Notes: a model not told the origin generated them from the letters alone. A DNA stretch of 64,000 nucleotides from Echinicola vietnamensis DSM 17526 (GCF_000325705.1 NC_019904.1:2234001-2298000), one strand, 5' to 3'; shown: positions 8,857-18,089, counted from the stretch's first letter. Numbers and translations are program-made.

Positions 8857-10290
8857 TTATTTGTTGATAAGCTTGAAAGCGGACTTTGGACTTTCACAGA
8901 CCGAACAGCAATAGCTGTTTGGAAGTTTCATAAAAGAAGTGCCTGCCGGAACATCGGCATCTTCGTCCCCGTATTTTTCGTCGTAAATGGTCAGGCAATT
9001 GGAGCATTGGTATTTCCTGTGCGGCCGCTGTGTCTTTTCTTTTTCAGTCTCCACAATTTCATCTTGGCTTTTTTTGGCTTCGAGTTGGTCATAATACTTG
9101 TAGCTCAGCTCGATCAATAGTGGAGGAATGGTGTCCAAAGGCACCTTTTTGGCATAATAGAAATACTCGGATAGATTGGGGTTAAAATCCTTGGAATACT
9201 GGATATTAAACGTGTCAGGCTCTGAATCCGATTCTTTTTTGGCTTTTTCGATGGCCACTGATGTAAAAAGAGCCATGTGTTTGGTCTTGACCGAGAAGCT
9301 CAGCCCATACGTACTGATGTCCTGCTTATCCAGCGCCCTTACCAAATAGTTTTTGATCTCCAGGGCTTCCTCGTCCAATACCGGGAGGTGCCAGTTTAAT
9401 TCCAGCGAACTGTGGCGGATATTAATGCCAAACTTGCCCAATAATTTTTCCCAACTCAACCGGTCTTTTTCGGCAATTCCCCTGACAATAATGGATTTCC
9501 AAGGTGTTAGCGATATTTTACCGATGTTGGTGTCAATGCACAGCTGGCAAAGGGCCTTGAGGAAGTTAATCGTAAACTTGTTGTTTCGCCAATACAGCCC
9601 CAGCCAGTATTTCCCGCCTACAATACGGTTCATGCCCTCATAATAAGGGGAAGTGGCTTCCGGGTAGTCCAGCTCCTGCTCCAAAGGACTGGTGTTAGGG
9701 GCGGTGATGCTTTTTGCTTTTTCGTAGATTTCTGGATATTGCAGGCCACTTTTGACCGGATTGATTTCTTCGATGACTTTTGCCATCCTTGCCAGGTCGT
9801 ATCCATAGATAAGGTCCGGCGCACACCAGGGTTTGGCATCAATTTCCGAAAACCTCATGTACAGGTACCAGTAGTTGTCAAAAGAAGAAGCGACGAAGTT
9901 AATATTGCCGGTAAATAGCGGAACCAAACTTTGTACAGGGTCGGTAATATTGATCTTCAGCTTGGGTAGGTAATCAAAGGTGTCCAAGATATAATGGTAA
10001 GTGTGGGAAGCCAGCCAGTGGGTGGTGGGCATGACATCCAATGCCGTATACGAGGTCACTACATTGTGAAATTCTTCGCCATCGGTATCGTAAGCAGTAT
10101 TGATGGCACTGAACGTTTCTTCCAAGGTCTGAAGGTTCTTGTCCTTGACAGGAAAAAGGATGTCTTGTCGGGATCCCAAATGGATATAATTGGTGCCAAG
10201 CTCGTTGGCGGTATTGATCGTTTTCAGGAAATCGCCAGGTGAGATGATGCCACCTTTTACAAATACCCGTACTAAGTCCGCTTTTTGCAT
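8857..10290 (-). CDS. NirA/sulfite reductase-like protein fused to C-terminal rubredoxin
   Basis: A protein of 477 residues. The first about 390 residues resemble ferredoxin-nitrite/sulfite reductase half-domains: GGIISPGDFLKTINTANELG, YIHLGSRQDI, KLKINITD and later GKISLTPWKSIIVRGI. The C-terminal about 55 residues are a rubredoxin with the CxxC...CxxC iron site (YQCSNC and CCSVCESP). I do not see the C-x5-C...C-x3-C set that holds the [4Fe-4S]-sirohaem cluster, so it may be an electron-transfer or assembly partner rather than the nitrite reductase itself. It is third in the narK-nas operon, about 190 bases after the reductase gene. Proteins of this composition are known in Bacteroidetes nitrate loci; their exact reaction is unsettled. 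Confidence 0.75.
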   Translation of the reverse strand: MQKADLVRVFVKGGIISPGDFLKTINTANELGTNYIHLGSRQDILFPVKDKNLQTLEETFSAINTAYDTDGEEFHNVVTSYTALDVMPTTHWLASHTYHYILDTFDYLPKLKINITDPVQSLVPLFTGNINFVASSFDNYWYLYMRFSEIDAKPWCAPDLIYGYDLARMAKVIEEINPVKSGLQYPEIYEKAKSITAPNTSPLEQELDYPEATSPYYEGMNRIVGGKYWLGLYWRNNKFTINFLKALCQLCIDTNIGKISLTPWKSIIVRGIAEKDRLSWEKLLGKFGINIRHSSLELNWHLPVLDEEALEIKNYLVRALDKQDISTYGLSFSVKTKHMALFTSVAIEKAKKESDSEPDTFNIQYSKDFNPNLSEYFYYAKKVPLDTIPPLLIELSYKYYDQLEAKKSQDEIVETEKEKTQRPHRKYQCSNCLTIYDEKYGDEDADVPAGTSFMKLPNSYCCSVCESPKSAFKLINK

Positions 10291-10483
10291 TGTTTGTTTA
10301 CTTTAAGCTAATGTAAAGTTAAGGTTTAAACAGGAAAGGTCGTCCCTATTGCTTTTCACTTTTACTTATTTTAGGTGTATTGAGCGTGATGGGAGTTTTT
10401 GGAAAAGCAGTAGGGAGCATGACGAGGACGGCGGCTGTTTTTCAAAGGTTCCACATAGTCAGCCCGTCATGCTTACCGGTTGC

Positions 10484-13400
10484 TTATGCTTTCACCAATG
10501 CCGGGAGTTCCGTTTCCAGGATACTCTTTACTTCCGGTTTACAGCTTCCACAGCCCAGTCCGGCTCCGGTTTGTTGGCAAAGCTGCCTAAATTCATGACA
10601 TCCGTTTTGGATGGCCTTGGAAATGTTTCCCGTGCCCACATTCCCACAGGAGCAAACCATCTCGCCGATCATTTCCTCTTTGTTAGCATTTCCGCGGAGG
10701 AGTTCTTGTCGCTTTTTGGAAAGCTCTGTTTTTTCCTCTATCAGGCCTTTGAATTCTGCAAATTCGGATTTGTCGCCCATCAGAATGGCACCTACTAATC
10801 GATCATGGTGTACAATACATTTTTTATAATAGGTCTGAGCGGTGTCGATCAGGAGGATTTCTTCATAGCCTTCACCATTTGCAGGTACTTCAGGAATGCC
10901 GATAGAGCAAAGGTCCAAGTCTGCAAATTTCAGGATATTCATCGGAATGGAGCCTTTGTATAAGCTGAGCAAATCTCCGGTGATGAACCGCGCAGCAATG
11001 TCTGCTTGCATTTCAGCTGCTGCGGTGATGCCATTCAATTTGCCCTTGTGCTCTGCTATTTCGCCCATGGCAAAGATCGAGGGATCACTGGTCTGCAGGT
11101 AGTCGTTGACTTTGATGCCCCTTCCGCACGTGAGCCCGGCAGATTTGGCCAGTTCCATGTTTGGACGGGTACCAATGGCCAATACCACGGCGTTGCAATG
11201 GATCTCCTGACCACTTTTCAGGCGGACGTCCACTTCCTTGGTGGCTTCATGGCTGTCCAAGTGGGCGATTTGGTTGTTCATGTAGAGTTTGACGCCCATT
11301 TCTTCTATTCGCTCACGCAATAATGAACTGGCCATTGGGTCCAGTTGGCGCTCCATGAGCCTGGAACCGAGTTGGACAATGGTCACGCCCACATTGATTT
11401 CCCGCAGCGCGGCAGCTAGTTCCAGTCCGAGCAATCCTCCTCCTGCAATCAGCACATTGCCTTCGTAGTTAAGGTATTCCTTTAGTTTGTCAGCATCGTA
11501 TCGGCTTCTCATGGTAAAGGTGCCGGGGAGGTGCATGGGCATGTCCGGTGGGACAAAAGCCCGGCTTCCCGTGGCGAGAATCAAGGTGTCATAGTGGTGG
11601 ACACGCCCTTTTTCATCGGTCACGGTTTTGTTGGATCGGTCAATGGATTCAATGCCGTTTTCTACGTAAAGCTGGATGTTCAGCTTTTCCATGTCCCCTT
11701 GGTTCTTAAACTTCAGTAAGTCTTCCCATGCTTTATGACGGTTGACATAGTCCGGTAACAGCACGCGGTTGTAGAAGGGGTGTTTTTCTTTGGAGAAAAC
11801 GTGGATGTCGTCGTTTTGATTGAATTCCCTGTAGGTATTGATAAAACGGTAGGCCGCTGCTCCTGCTCCCACAATGACGATCTTTTGCCGGGGCTTGACA
11901 TATTTGGCTACCTGGACAGTCGAAAATTTAAAGTCCGGCTGCTTGGATACGGGATCAATGCCGTTTCCTGTGAGGTTGTTGGTGCGTGAAAAATCATTCT
12001 GCAGTATTTTCCCCCAGTGCATGGGCAAAAATACCACCCCTTTTTTGATTTTATCCGTAATTTGGGCATGTACACGGACTTCACCGCGTTTGCCGGAAAT
12101 CAAGACCGTTTCGCCATCCTTTAGGTTCCTTTCCGCAGCGTCTTCAGGGTGTATCTCCAAGAAGGGGGTAGGGATATGTTTGTTTAATTTGGACACCTTT
12201 CCGGTACGGGTCATGGTGTGCCATTGATCCCTGATCCGACCAGTGGTGAGGATCAGTGGATAATCGTCAGAAGGGAGTTCCGTTTTGTTTTTAGGGCCGT
12301 TGGCGAGAATTTGGGCACGGCCGTTCGGGGTGTAAAATTTTTTATCTGTAAATAGTCTGGCGGTACCGCCTTTGGATTTGTCGGTAAAGGGCCATTGGAC
12401 GGTGCCGTTGGATTTTAGGTAATCATAGTCCAGGCCAGAAATATCAATATTGGTTCCTTTGGTGAGTTGACAATATTCGGCGTAGACCTCCGCCATGTTT
12501 TTAAAGTCAAATCCACTGTAATTCATCTTTTTGGCAAATTTCAGTAGGATTTCAGCGTCCGGTAGGGCCTCTCCGGGAGCGTCGGTAAACTTGTTAAGGT
12601 AGCTGATCCGACGTTCGGAATTGGTCATGGTGCCTTCTTTTTCACCCCATCCTGCAGCAGGAAGGACCAAGTCAGCATATGGAATGGCCTCTGCTTTGGC
12701 AGAGATATCCTGAACCACCACGAATTTGGCTTTTTTCATGGCTGCTTCCACACGGCGAGCATCCGGCATGCTGACCAACGGGTTGGTACAGATGATCCAT
12801 AGGGCTTTGATGGACCCTTCTTCAAGGCCTTCAAAGATCTGCGTGGCAGTTTTTCCCGGTTGGTCCGGTAGGCTGTCCACTCCCCAGAAATCAGCGACTT
12901 CTTGTCGGTGTTCCGGATTCATCAGGTTTCGGTGGGATGCAAGTAAAGTGGCCATTCCGCCTACTTCCCGACCACCCATGGCGTTGGGTTGTCCGGTGAG
13001 GCTGAAAGGCCCAGATCCCGGTTTGCCGATATGTCCGGTAATCAGGTTCAGGTCAATCAGGGCGAGATTTTTATTGACTCCTTCAGCACTTTGGTTAAGC
13101 CCCATGGCCCATAGGGAAAGGAATCCTTTGGCATCGCCAATGTAGCTGGCCGCCAGCTTAATGTCTTCTACAGGTACCCCACAGGTGGCCGCGGCCGATT
13201 CCAGGGAGGTTTCCATGACCAGCTCCTTGTATGCATCGAAGCCATCGGCATGGTGTTGGATAAAGTCCACATCGATATCTCCGTTTTCGATCAAGCAGCG
13301 GCCGATGGCCAAGTAAAGGACTTCATCGGTGCCCGGATTTAGCTGAAGGTGAAGGTCTGCCAGCGAGCAGCTTTGTGTGACCCGTGGATCTACCACGATG

Positions 13401-14005
13401 ATCTTGGTATCTGGATTTTCTTCTTTATGCTTTTCGACGCGTCTCCAAAGAATGGGGTGGCACCAAGCGGGGTTGGCACCAGCCACCAAGAAGCAATCTG
13501 CTAATTCGATGTCTTCGTAGGAGATCGGGACACTGTCCTCTCCCAATGTTTTGATATATCCCATGACGGCCGAGCTCATGCATAGCCGGGAGTTGGTGTC
13601 GATATTATTGGTCTTTAAGAAGCCCTTGGAGAGCTTGTTGACCAAGTAGTATTCTTCCGTAAGGCATTGGCCGGAGACGTAAAAGGCTACGGCATCCGGG
13701 CCGTGCTTTTTGATGATGGACTTGAAAACTGCCGCTGACCGGCTTAAGGCCGTGTCCCAGTCCACTCTTTCCAGTGGATGGGATTTGCCCCAGCGCATTT
13801 GGGGGTACTGCAGTCGGTCTGACTTGTCTTCTACCACGTAATGCAGGTTCATGCCCTTGGAGCACAGCATGCCGCGGTTTACGGGGTGGTCAGGGTCTCC
13901 TTCGACAGTGGTTCTGCCTTTATTGTCTTTGTTGACAATGATTCCACAACCTACTCCACAGTAAGAACAAGTACTTTTATAGCTTTCAGGTTTGGCCGTT
14001 GACAT
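10484..14005 (-). CDS. nasA: Assimilatory nitrate reductase: molybdopterin domain fused to FAD/NAD(P)H and BFD domains
   Basis: A fusion of 1173 residues. Residues 1-60 hold a [4Fe-4S] motif (CSYCGVGCG, then MLCSKG). The Mo-bis-MGD catalytic region covers about 60-560 and the molybdopterin dinucleotide-binding domain about 580-690 (LILTTGRIRDQWHTMTRTG). From about 705 a pyridine-nucleotide-disulphide oxidoreductase begins (IVIVGAGAAAYRF), as in NirB or in the electron-donating NasC/NasB. The end is a BFD-type [2Fe-2S] domain (MVCSCGNVGTGNI...GCGSCKP, about 1105-1165). It should reduce nitrate to nitrite in the cytoplasm with NAD(P)H as donor. It lies 18 bases after narK. Confidence 0.9.
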   Translation of the reverse strand: MSTAKPESYKSTCSYCGVGCGIIVNKDNKGRTTVEGDPDHPVNRGMLCSKGMNLHYVVEDKSDRLQYPQMRWGKSHPLERVDWDTALSRSAAVFKSIIKKHGPDAVAFYVSGQCLTEEYYLVNKLSKGFLKTNNIDTNSRLCMSSAVMGYIKTLGEDSVPISYEDIELADCFLVAGANPAWCHPILWRRVEKHKEENPDTKIIVVDPRVTQSCSLADLHLQLNPGTDEVLYLAIGRCLIENGDIDVDFIQHHADGFDAYKELVMETSLESAAATCGVPVEDIKLAASYIGDAKGFLSLWAMGLNQSAEGVNKNLALIDLNLITGHIGKPGSGPFSLTGQPNAMGGREVGGMATLLASHRNLMNPEHRQEVADFWGVDSLPDQPGKTATQIFEGLEEGSIKALWIICTNPLVSMPDARRVEAAMKKAKFVVVQDISAKAEAIPYADLVLPAAGWGEKEGTMTNSERRISYLNKFTDAPGEALPDAEILLKFAKKMNYSGFDFKNMAEVYAEYCQLTKGTNIDISGLDYDYLKSNGTVQWPFTDKSKGGTARLFTDKKFYTPNGRAQILANGPKNKTELPSDDYPLILTTGRIRDQWHTMTRTGKVSKLNKHIPTPFLEIHPEDAAERNLKDGETVLISGKRGEVRVHAQITDKIKKGVVFLPMHWGKILQNDFSRTNNLTGNGIDPVSKQPDFKFSTVQVAKYVKPRQKIVIVGAGAAAYRFINTYREFNQNDDIHVFSKEKHPFYNRVLLPDYVNRHKAWEDLLKFKNQGDMEKLNIQLYVENGIESIDRSNKTVTDEKGRVHHYDTLILATGSRAFVPPDMPMHLPGTFTMRSRYDADKLKEYLNYEGNVLIAGGGLLGLELAAALREINVGVTIVQLGSRLMERQLDPMASSLLRERIEEMGVKLYMNNQIAHLDSHEATKEVDVRLKSGQEIHCNAVVLAIGTRPNMELAKSAGLTCGRGIKVNDYLQTSDPSIFAMGEIAEHKGKLNGITAAAEMQADIAARFITGDLLSLYKGSIPMNILKFADLDLCSIGIPEVPANGEGYEEILLIDTAQTYYKKCIVHHDRLVGAILMGDKSEFAEFKGLIEEKTELSKKRQELLRGNANKEEMIGEMVCSCGNVGTGNISKAIQNGCHEFRQLCQQTGAGLGCGSCKPEVKSILETELPALVKA

Positions 14006-14023
14006 GGGAATAGTGATTTTGCT

Positions 14024-15379
14024 TTAGCTTTTTACATATTCTGGCTGAAGTTCTTTTTCGGAAAGCGAGGCATCCATTTCGGTTTTGGCTGCTTTTTCAT
14101 CTTCAGCGGAAAACCTTACCAAAAGCGAAGAGGCACTGATGGCGGTTACGGCGATGCCCAACACGGTCAACGCTTCACCATAGGAGATCCCTTCCATTTT
14201 GAAGAGGAATCCGGCCATGACCGCTCCCGCGTTTCCTCCGGCTCCTACGATTCCTGAGATGGTGCCAATGGCTTTTTTATTGATAAAAGGAACGACAGAA
14301 AAGGTGGCCCCTTCTGCCATTTGGACGAAAAGGCTGAACAAGATCATGGTTCCAATGGCCAGTGGCAATACCGTCATCTGGGCAAACAGTGTCAATGCCA
14401 AGCCTTCTACCAAGAGCACCGCTCCCAGAAAACCTACCCGGCCTTTTAATCCCCATTTGATGCCTGCTTTGTCTCCGAACATGCCGCCTACAGATCGGGC
14501 AAACAAGTTCATGACGCCGAAGAGTCCTGCAATCAGCCCGGCTGTTTTGAGGTCCAATTGGAAGAAATCATGGTAATAGATAGCTGCAATGTTGTTTATC
14601 GTTAGCTCGATGCCGAAACATGCTCCGTAAATGAGGAACAGCGCCCATACCCGGTGATCAGAGATGGCAGCCTTGAAGGCGCCCTGGCCGTCAGCTTTTT
14701 TCTTTTTCTTGTATTCCAGGTCTGCTTTGCTCAGGTCACTGATGTTGCCTTCTGGAAAATCAGTAGTCCATTTGTAATAGGCAATGCCCGTAAGGATCAT
14801 GGCTATGCCAGGTACGACCATGGCGTAACGCCATGCTTGTGCATCAAGATAGCCCAAGGATACAAAAAAGGCAAATATCAGCGGCATGACCATTTGGGTT
14901 ACCCCACCGCCCATGTTGCCCCATCCGGCAGATGTAGCATTCGCGGTGCCCACACAGTTAGGGGCAAACATCACGGAAGTATGGTACTGGGTAATGACAA
15001 AAGAGGATCCAATCACCCCGATGGCCAAACGAAAGAGCAGAAAGGATTCGTAGCTGTTGCTAAGTCCGATCAGCATCACCGGGATAGATCCCAAGATCAA
15101 TAGATAAGTGTACGTGATCCTCGGTCCGATCCTGTCTACGAGCCAACCGATCATCAGTCTGGCAATTACCGTAATCGATACAGAAGCGATGATGATATTG
15201 CCAATTTGTGATTTGGTAAGGTCAAGCTCATCCCGAACCACTGTCATTAGTGGAGCGATTCCGAACCAACCGAAGAAGCATAAAAAGAAGGCAAACCATG
15301 ATAGGTGAAATGCCCGCATTTGCCGGGATTTAAAATCCAGCAATCGGATTGATGTGGCTTTTTTTATTGCTTGTTTCAT
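14024..15379 (-). CDS. narK: NarK-type nitrate/nitrite MFS transporter
   Basis: A membrane protein of 451 residues with about twelve hydrophobic helices. The N-terminus (SWFAFFLCFFGWFGIAPLM) and the following RDELDLTKSQIGN are typical of the nitrate-nitrite porter (NNP) branch of the major facilitator superfamily, as are RLMIGWLVDRIGPR and the glycine-rich signature around GNMGGGVTQMVMP and GIVGAGGNAGAVMAG. It imports nitrate (and may export nitrite). First gene of the minus-strand operon; the nitrate reductase gene follows after 18 bases. The 800-base region upstream contains a possible structured leader and TTACGTAA boxes. Confidence 0.92.
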   Translation of the reverse strand: MKQAIKKATSIRLLDFKSRQMRAFHLSWFAFFLCFFGWFGIAPLMTVVRDELDLTKSQIGNIIIASVSITVIARLMIGWLVDRIGPRITYTYLLILGSIPVMLIGLSNSYESFLLFRLAIGVIGSSFVITQYHTSVMFAPNCVGTANATSAGWGNMGGGVTQMVMPLIFAFFVSLGYLDAQAWRYAMVVPGIAMILTGIAYYKWTTDFPEGNISDLSKADLEYKKKKKADGQGAFKAAISDHRVWALFLIYGACFGIELTINNIAAIYYHDFFQLDLKTAGLIAGLFGVMNLFARSVGGMFGDKAGIKWGLKGRVGFLGAVLLVEGLALTLFAQMTVLPLAIGTMILFSLFVQMAEGATFSVVPFINKKAIGTISGIVGAGGNAGAVMAGFLFKMEGISYGEALTVLGIAVTAISASSLLVRFSAEDEKAAKTEMDASLSEKELQPEYVKS

Positions 15380-15542
15380 GACATTATTGGTTAATCGTTG
15401 GACATCTGATTTGGAGAGGACTATTGGCCTTTTCTTGGTGTCAAGGAAAGGAGGAACCCGGACCAGTAGATCCAGACTCCATTCCTAAGCAGAGAACTAT
15501 TTATTTTTAGCGGGAGCAAATCGTAAGACTGAAGGGCAAAGT

Positions 15543-15616
15543 AAGCCAACCTTACATGGTGTCACCTTTTCGTTTTCCCTCAACTAAGAGAAGGTGCATT
15601 CACGTGGGTTGGGCTT
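15543..15616 (-). promoter_or_regulatory. Foldable leader element upstream of narK
   Basis: Two nested stems are visible. The outer pairs AAGCCAACC (15543-15551) with GGTTGGGCTT (15607-15616), one bulge. The inner pairs CACCTTTTC (15563-15571) with GAGAAGGTG (15588-15596), nine pairs including one G-U. It lies about 164 bases upstream of the narK start and would be transcribed if the promoter is beyond 15616. It does not match a riboswitch class I recognise. Confidence 0.4.
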
Positions 15617-15706
15617 GCCTTGTCGCCTCTCTTTGTTCAACCTTATTGTCTACTCAAACTTATTTTAAGTAATGGTAATAGTCCATATGGCAAGGTTTAG
15701 CATTAT

Positions 15707-15723
15707 TACGTAGAATTACGTTA
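15707..15723. promoter_or_regulatory. Paired ACGT boxes (TACGTA, TTACGTTA)
   Basis: TACGTA at 15707-15712 and TTACGTTA at 15716-15723, cores ten bases apart, about one helical turn. Part of the same box family seen at 15913-15962; probable transcription factor sites for the nitrate operon. Confidence 0.35.
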
Positions 15724-15912
15724 CTATAAGTTTGCCGGCTATTGGGTTTATGGTATCGACCAAATCTACTTTTTTGTGGTTAACAGCACATAGAAAGGTA
15801 TTTTGGCGTATTCCTTTTACTGGTTAAATACCTTGTCTATGCTTATAGCTGCTAATGGGATAGTGTTTAGTGAACTACTAACAATTGCTAAGGTAAGTAA
15901 TATTTTTTAAAA

Positions 15913-15962
15913 TACGTATAAGTACGTAAAAATAATTACGTAAATATTTAAGTTTTACGTAA
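15913..15962. promoter_or_regulatory. Cluster of four TACGTA boxes, two as TTACGTAA
   Basis: TACGTA begins at 15913, 15923, 15937 and 15956; the last two are full palindromes TTACGTAA centred 19 bases apart. Four copies of a 6-mer in 50 bases is unlikely by chance even in AT-rich DNA. The factor is unknown. Confidence 0.45.
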
Positions 15963-16191
15963 TATGTCTGAGGGATGGTTTTTTTTATAACCTGTTTTTG
16001 CAGCAGTGAGATGGATTTTTATCATGCAAGGGTCGAAGCCTGAGGTGAGGTCAGTGCTTTTTAAGAGAGGGAAGGATAACCTGTTGAGGTCCCGGTATTA
16101 ATTTCTGAAAGATTACGGAGCAGAAACTATTTTATATTCCGTTGGTTGCTATCTTAGTAATTAGGGGATAACGTAATGAGTAAAAAGCACC

Positions 16192-16872
16192 ATGAACAAG
16201 GATACCTTAAAATTTTTGACAGCACTAACTGAAAACAACAGTAAGGAATGGATGGATGCCAACAGGGATTGGTATCAGGATACTCGAAAGGGATTTTTAG
16301 TAACGGTGGATAGTTTGTTGGAGGAATTGAAGAAGGCAGCACCAGGGTTGGATGGCCTCAGGCCAAAGGATTGTGTTTTTAGACAAAACCGTGATATCCG
16401 TTTCAGTGCCAACAAGGCTCCCTATAAAAATAATATGGGGGCGTATTTTTCTCCTGGGGGCAAGAAGTCCGTTGGCCCGGGGTATTACTTGCATGTACAG
16501 CCGGGGGAGAGTTTTTTAGCCGGTGGCATATGGATGCCTGCTGCTGAGGAATTGAAAAAAATAAGACAAGAGATTGATTACGCAGGGGCAGAATTGCAGC
16601 AGATTATCGAGGGCCCAACTTTTAAGTCTGCTTTTGGTGAGATTCATGGAGAACGGTTGAAAACGTCTCCTCGGGATTATAGTGCGGACCATCCGCATAT
16701 CGAACTGTTGCGTTTGAAGAGTTTTGTCGTGACACACCCTTTGTCTGATGAAGAGGTGTTATCGGATAAGTTGGTGGAGACCTGTATGCAGCATTTTGCT
16801 AAAATGACGGTATTTCATGCGTTTTTGGCCAGGGCAGTCGATGACGCAGAAGGCGGTGAAGGGATTATTTAG
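16192..16872 (+). CDS. DUF2461 family protein
   Basis: Encodes 226 residues. Motifs NSKEWMDANRDWY near residue 16, FRQNRDIRFSANKAPYKNNMGAYFS near 62-87 and GGIWMP near 110 define DUF2461 (TIGR02453), a widespread family of soluble proteins of unknown function. The conserved arginine-rich RFSxxKxPYK segment suggests a nucleic acid or phosphate ligand, but no activity is established. Transcribed away from the nitrate operon, and convergent with the HAD gene to its right. Confidence 0.88.
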   Translation: MNKDTLKFLTALTENNSKEWMDANRDWYQDTRKGFLVTVDSLLEELKKAAPGLDGLRPKDCVFRQNRDIRFSANKAPYKNNMGAYFSPGGKKSVGPGYYLHVQPGESFLAGGIWMPAAEELKKIRQEIDYAGAELQQIIEGPTFKSAFGEIHGERLKTSPRDYSADHPHIELLRLKSFVVTHPLSDEEVLSDKLVETCMQHFAKMTVFHAFLARAVDDAEGGEGII

Positions 16873-16991
16873 GGACAGGAAAAGTGTCCGTTTGCTGAAT
16901 GCAAGGGGCAAAACAGCATTTAACATAGGGTCATTCGAGGCCTTGCGCTCCTGGTATTGGGATCAAATCAGGGCGTGGCCAATCGTATGCC

Positions 16992-17816
16992 TCAAAGCAA
17001 GTGTTTTTCGATCATTATCGCGACACCATCTTCTTTATTGGTCGCAGTGACTTCATCTGCAACGGCTTTTACTTCCTCACGGGCATTGCCGACAGCCACG
17101 CCGTAGCCTACGGCCTGTAGCATTTCTATGTCATTATAGTTGTCACCAAAAGCTATTACCTCCGAAAGGGAAATCCCATATTTTTTTTCCAATAGTTGTT
17201 CTAAGGCACTGGCCTTGGAAATGGCCTTTGGGGCAATTTCAATATAGGTATCCTTGGAGCGGTAAAGGTGTAGGGCTTCATTTTTTTGGTCCTCCAATGC
17301 CTTGAAGAGCCGATCTATTTCCTCCGCTGGCCCCATACACATGACTTTGTGGGCTCCTGCATTTCTTGCCTCCCAGTCCGGCATCACCTGTTGCCAAGGC
17401 TTGATGACCGGTGTTACCTTGGTGCTGGTGATTTCCCGTTGGGTCCAAAAATCATCTTGGGGGGCATACCATTCGTCCTCATGGTAAACACTGACATGGA
17501 TTGCTGTTCCTTCGGCAAGTCCTTGGATGTGATGGCAGATGTCCAGTGGGATCTTTACCGTATCCAGCAATTCAAATTCCTCCTCGTGGCCATTGAAATG
17601 GATGATGTATCCACCGTTATAGCATATCATGGGGTTTTGAAGCCTGTCCATGGAGGCCTGGAGATGCCGCATGGCACTTGGCATCCTGGAAGATGCCAAA
17701 ATGATCGGGAAGTCAGCAGGAAGCTGCGCAATGGCCGCAAGTGTTCGATCGGAAATTTGACGGTTCTTGTCCAGTAATGTACCGTCAATGTCGGTACAAA
17801 GCGCTTTGAATTGCAT
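16992..17816 (-). CDS. Cof-type HAD-superfamily phosphatase
   Basis: Encodes 274 residues. The N-terminal DIDGTLLD carries the nucleophile and acid/base aspartates; ILASSRM near residue 57 is motif II; KASALEQLL supplies the lysine and FGDNYNDIEML near 218 supplies the metal-binding aspartates. The large C2-type cap between about 85 and 185 places it in the Cof/YbjI group, which dephosphorylates sugar phosphates and nucleotide-derived metabolites. Cytoplasmic. It follows a small membrane protein gene by 3 bases on the same strand and is probably cotranscribed with it. Confidence 0.9.
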   Translation of the reverse strand: MQFKALCTDIDGTLLDKNRQISDRTLAAIAQLPADFPIILASSRMPSAMRHLQASMDRLQNPMICYNGGYIIHFNGHEEEFELLDTVKIPLDICHHIQGLAEGTAIHVSVYHEDEWYAPQDDFWTQREITSTKVTPVIKPWQQVMPDWEARNAGAHKVMCMGPAEEIDRLFKALEDQKNEALHLYRSKDTYIEIAPKAISKASALEQLLEKKYGISLSEVIAFGDNYNDIEMLQAVGYGVAVGNAREEVKAVADEVTATNKEDGVAIMIEKHLL

Positions 17817-17819
17817 GGG

Positions 17820-18089
17820 TTACTTTATTGAATCAAAATTTTCTAAAGATAAGAAACTGAATCCGATTACACCTATGAATAGAACAGTTAATACCACAGA
17901 GATGGCATAGAGGATCAATGCAGCCTTGGCATAATTGGCTTTGGTGGTAGGGGTGGTCTTGTCCACTGCCCAAACGATCAGCATGATAAACCCAACGATG
18001 GGAATGCTGGAAATCAGTAAGGTGATGATCCAATCCCCCACCGTCATGGGAGAGTCTTTTGGTGAATGAGGGGGAAAGTTATAATCCAT
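17820..18089 (-). CDS. Small two-span membrane protein
   Basis: Encodes 89 residues with two hydrophobic segments (about 18-42, WIITLLISSIPIVGFIMLIV; and about 58-80, ALILYAISVVLTVLFIGVIG) separated by WAVDKTTPTTKANYAK. The layout resembles the short DUF4190/CCC-motif type membrane proteins of Bacteroidetes, which often regulate nothing known. It precedes the HAD phosphatase gene by 3 bases, so they likely share a transcript. Confidence 0.7.
   Translation of the reverse strand: MDYNFPPHSPKDSPMTVGDWIITLLISSIPIVGFIMLIVWAVDKTTPTTKANYAKAALILYAISVVLTVLFIGVIGFSFLSLENFDSIK

Larger units (their letters stand above)
15380..16191. other. Long regulatory intergenic region between narK and the DUF2461 gene
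   Basis: 812 bases without a gene between divergent genes. It contains a foldable element near the narK side (15543-15616) and six ACGT-centred boxes farther out (15707-15723 and 15913-15962), listed separately. The remaining sequence is AT-rich and shows no coding potential. Confidence 0.6.

Noticed and set aside
10291-10483. Possible small gene between the nitrate reductase and NirA-like genes
   Set aside because: Only a 24-codon frame with no features; treated as a spacer.
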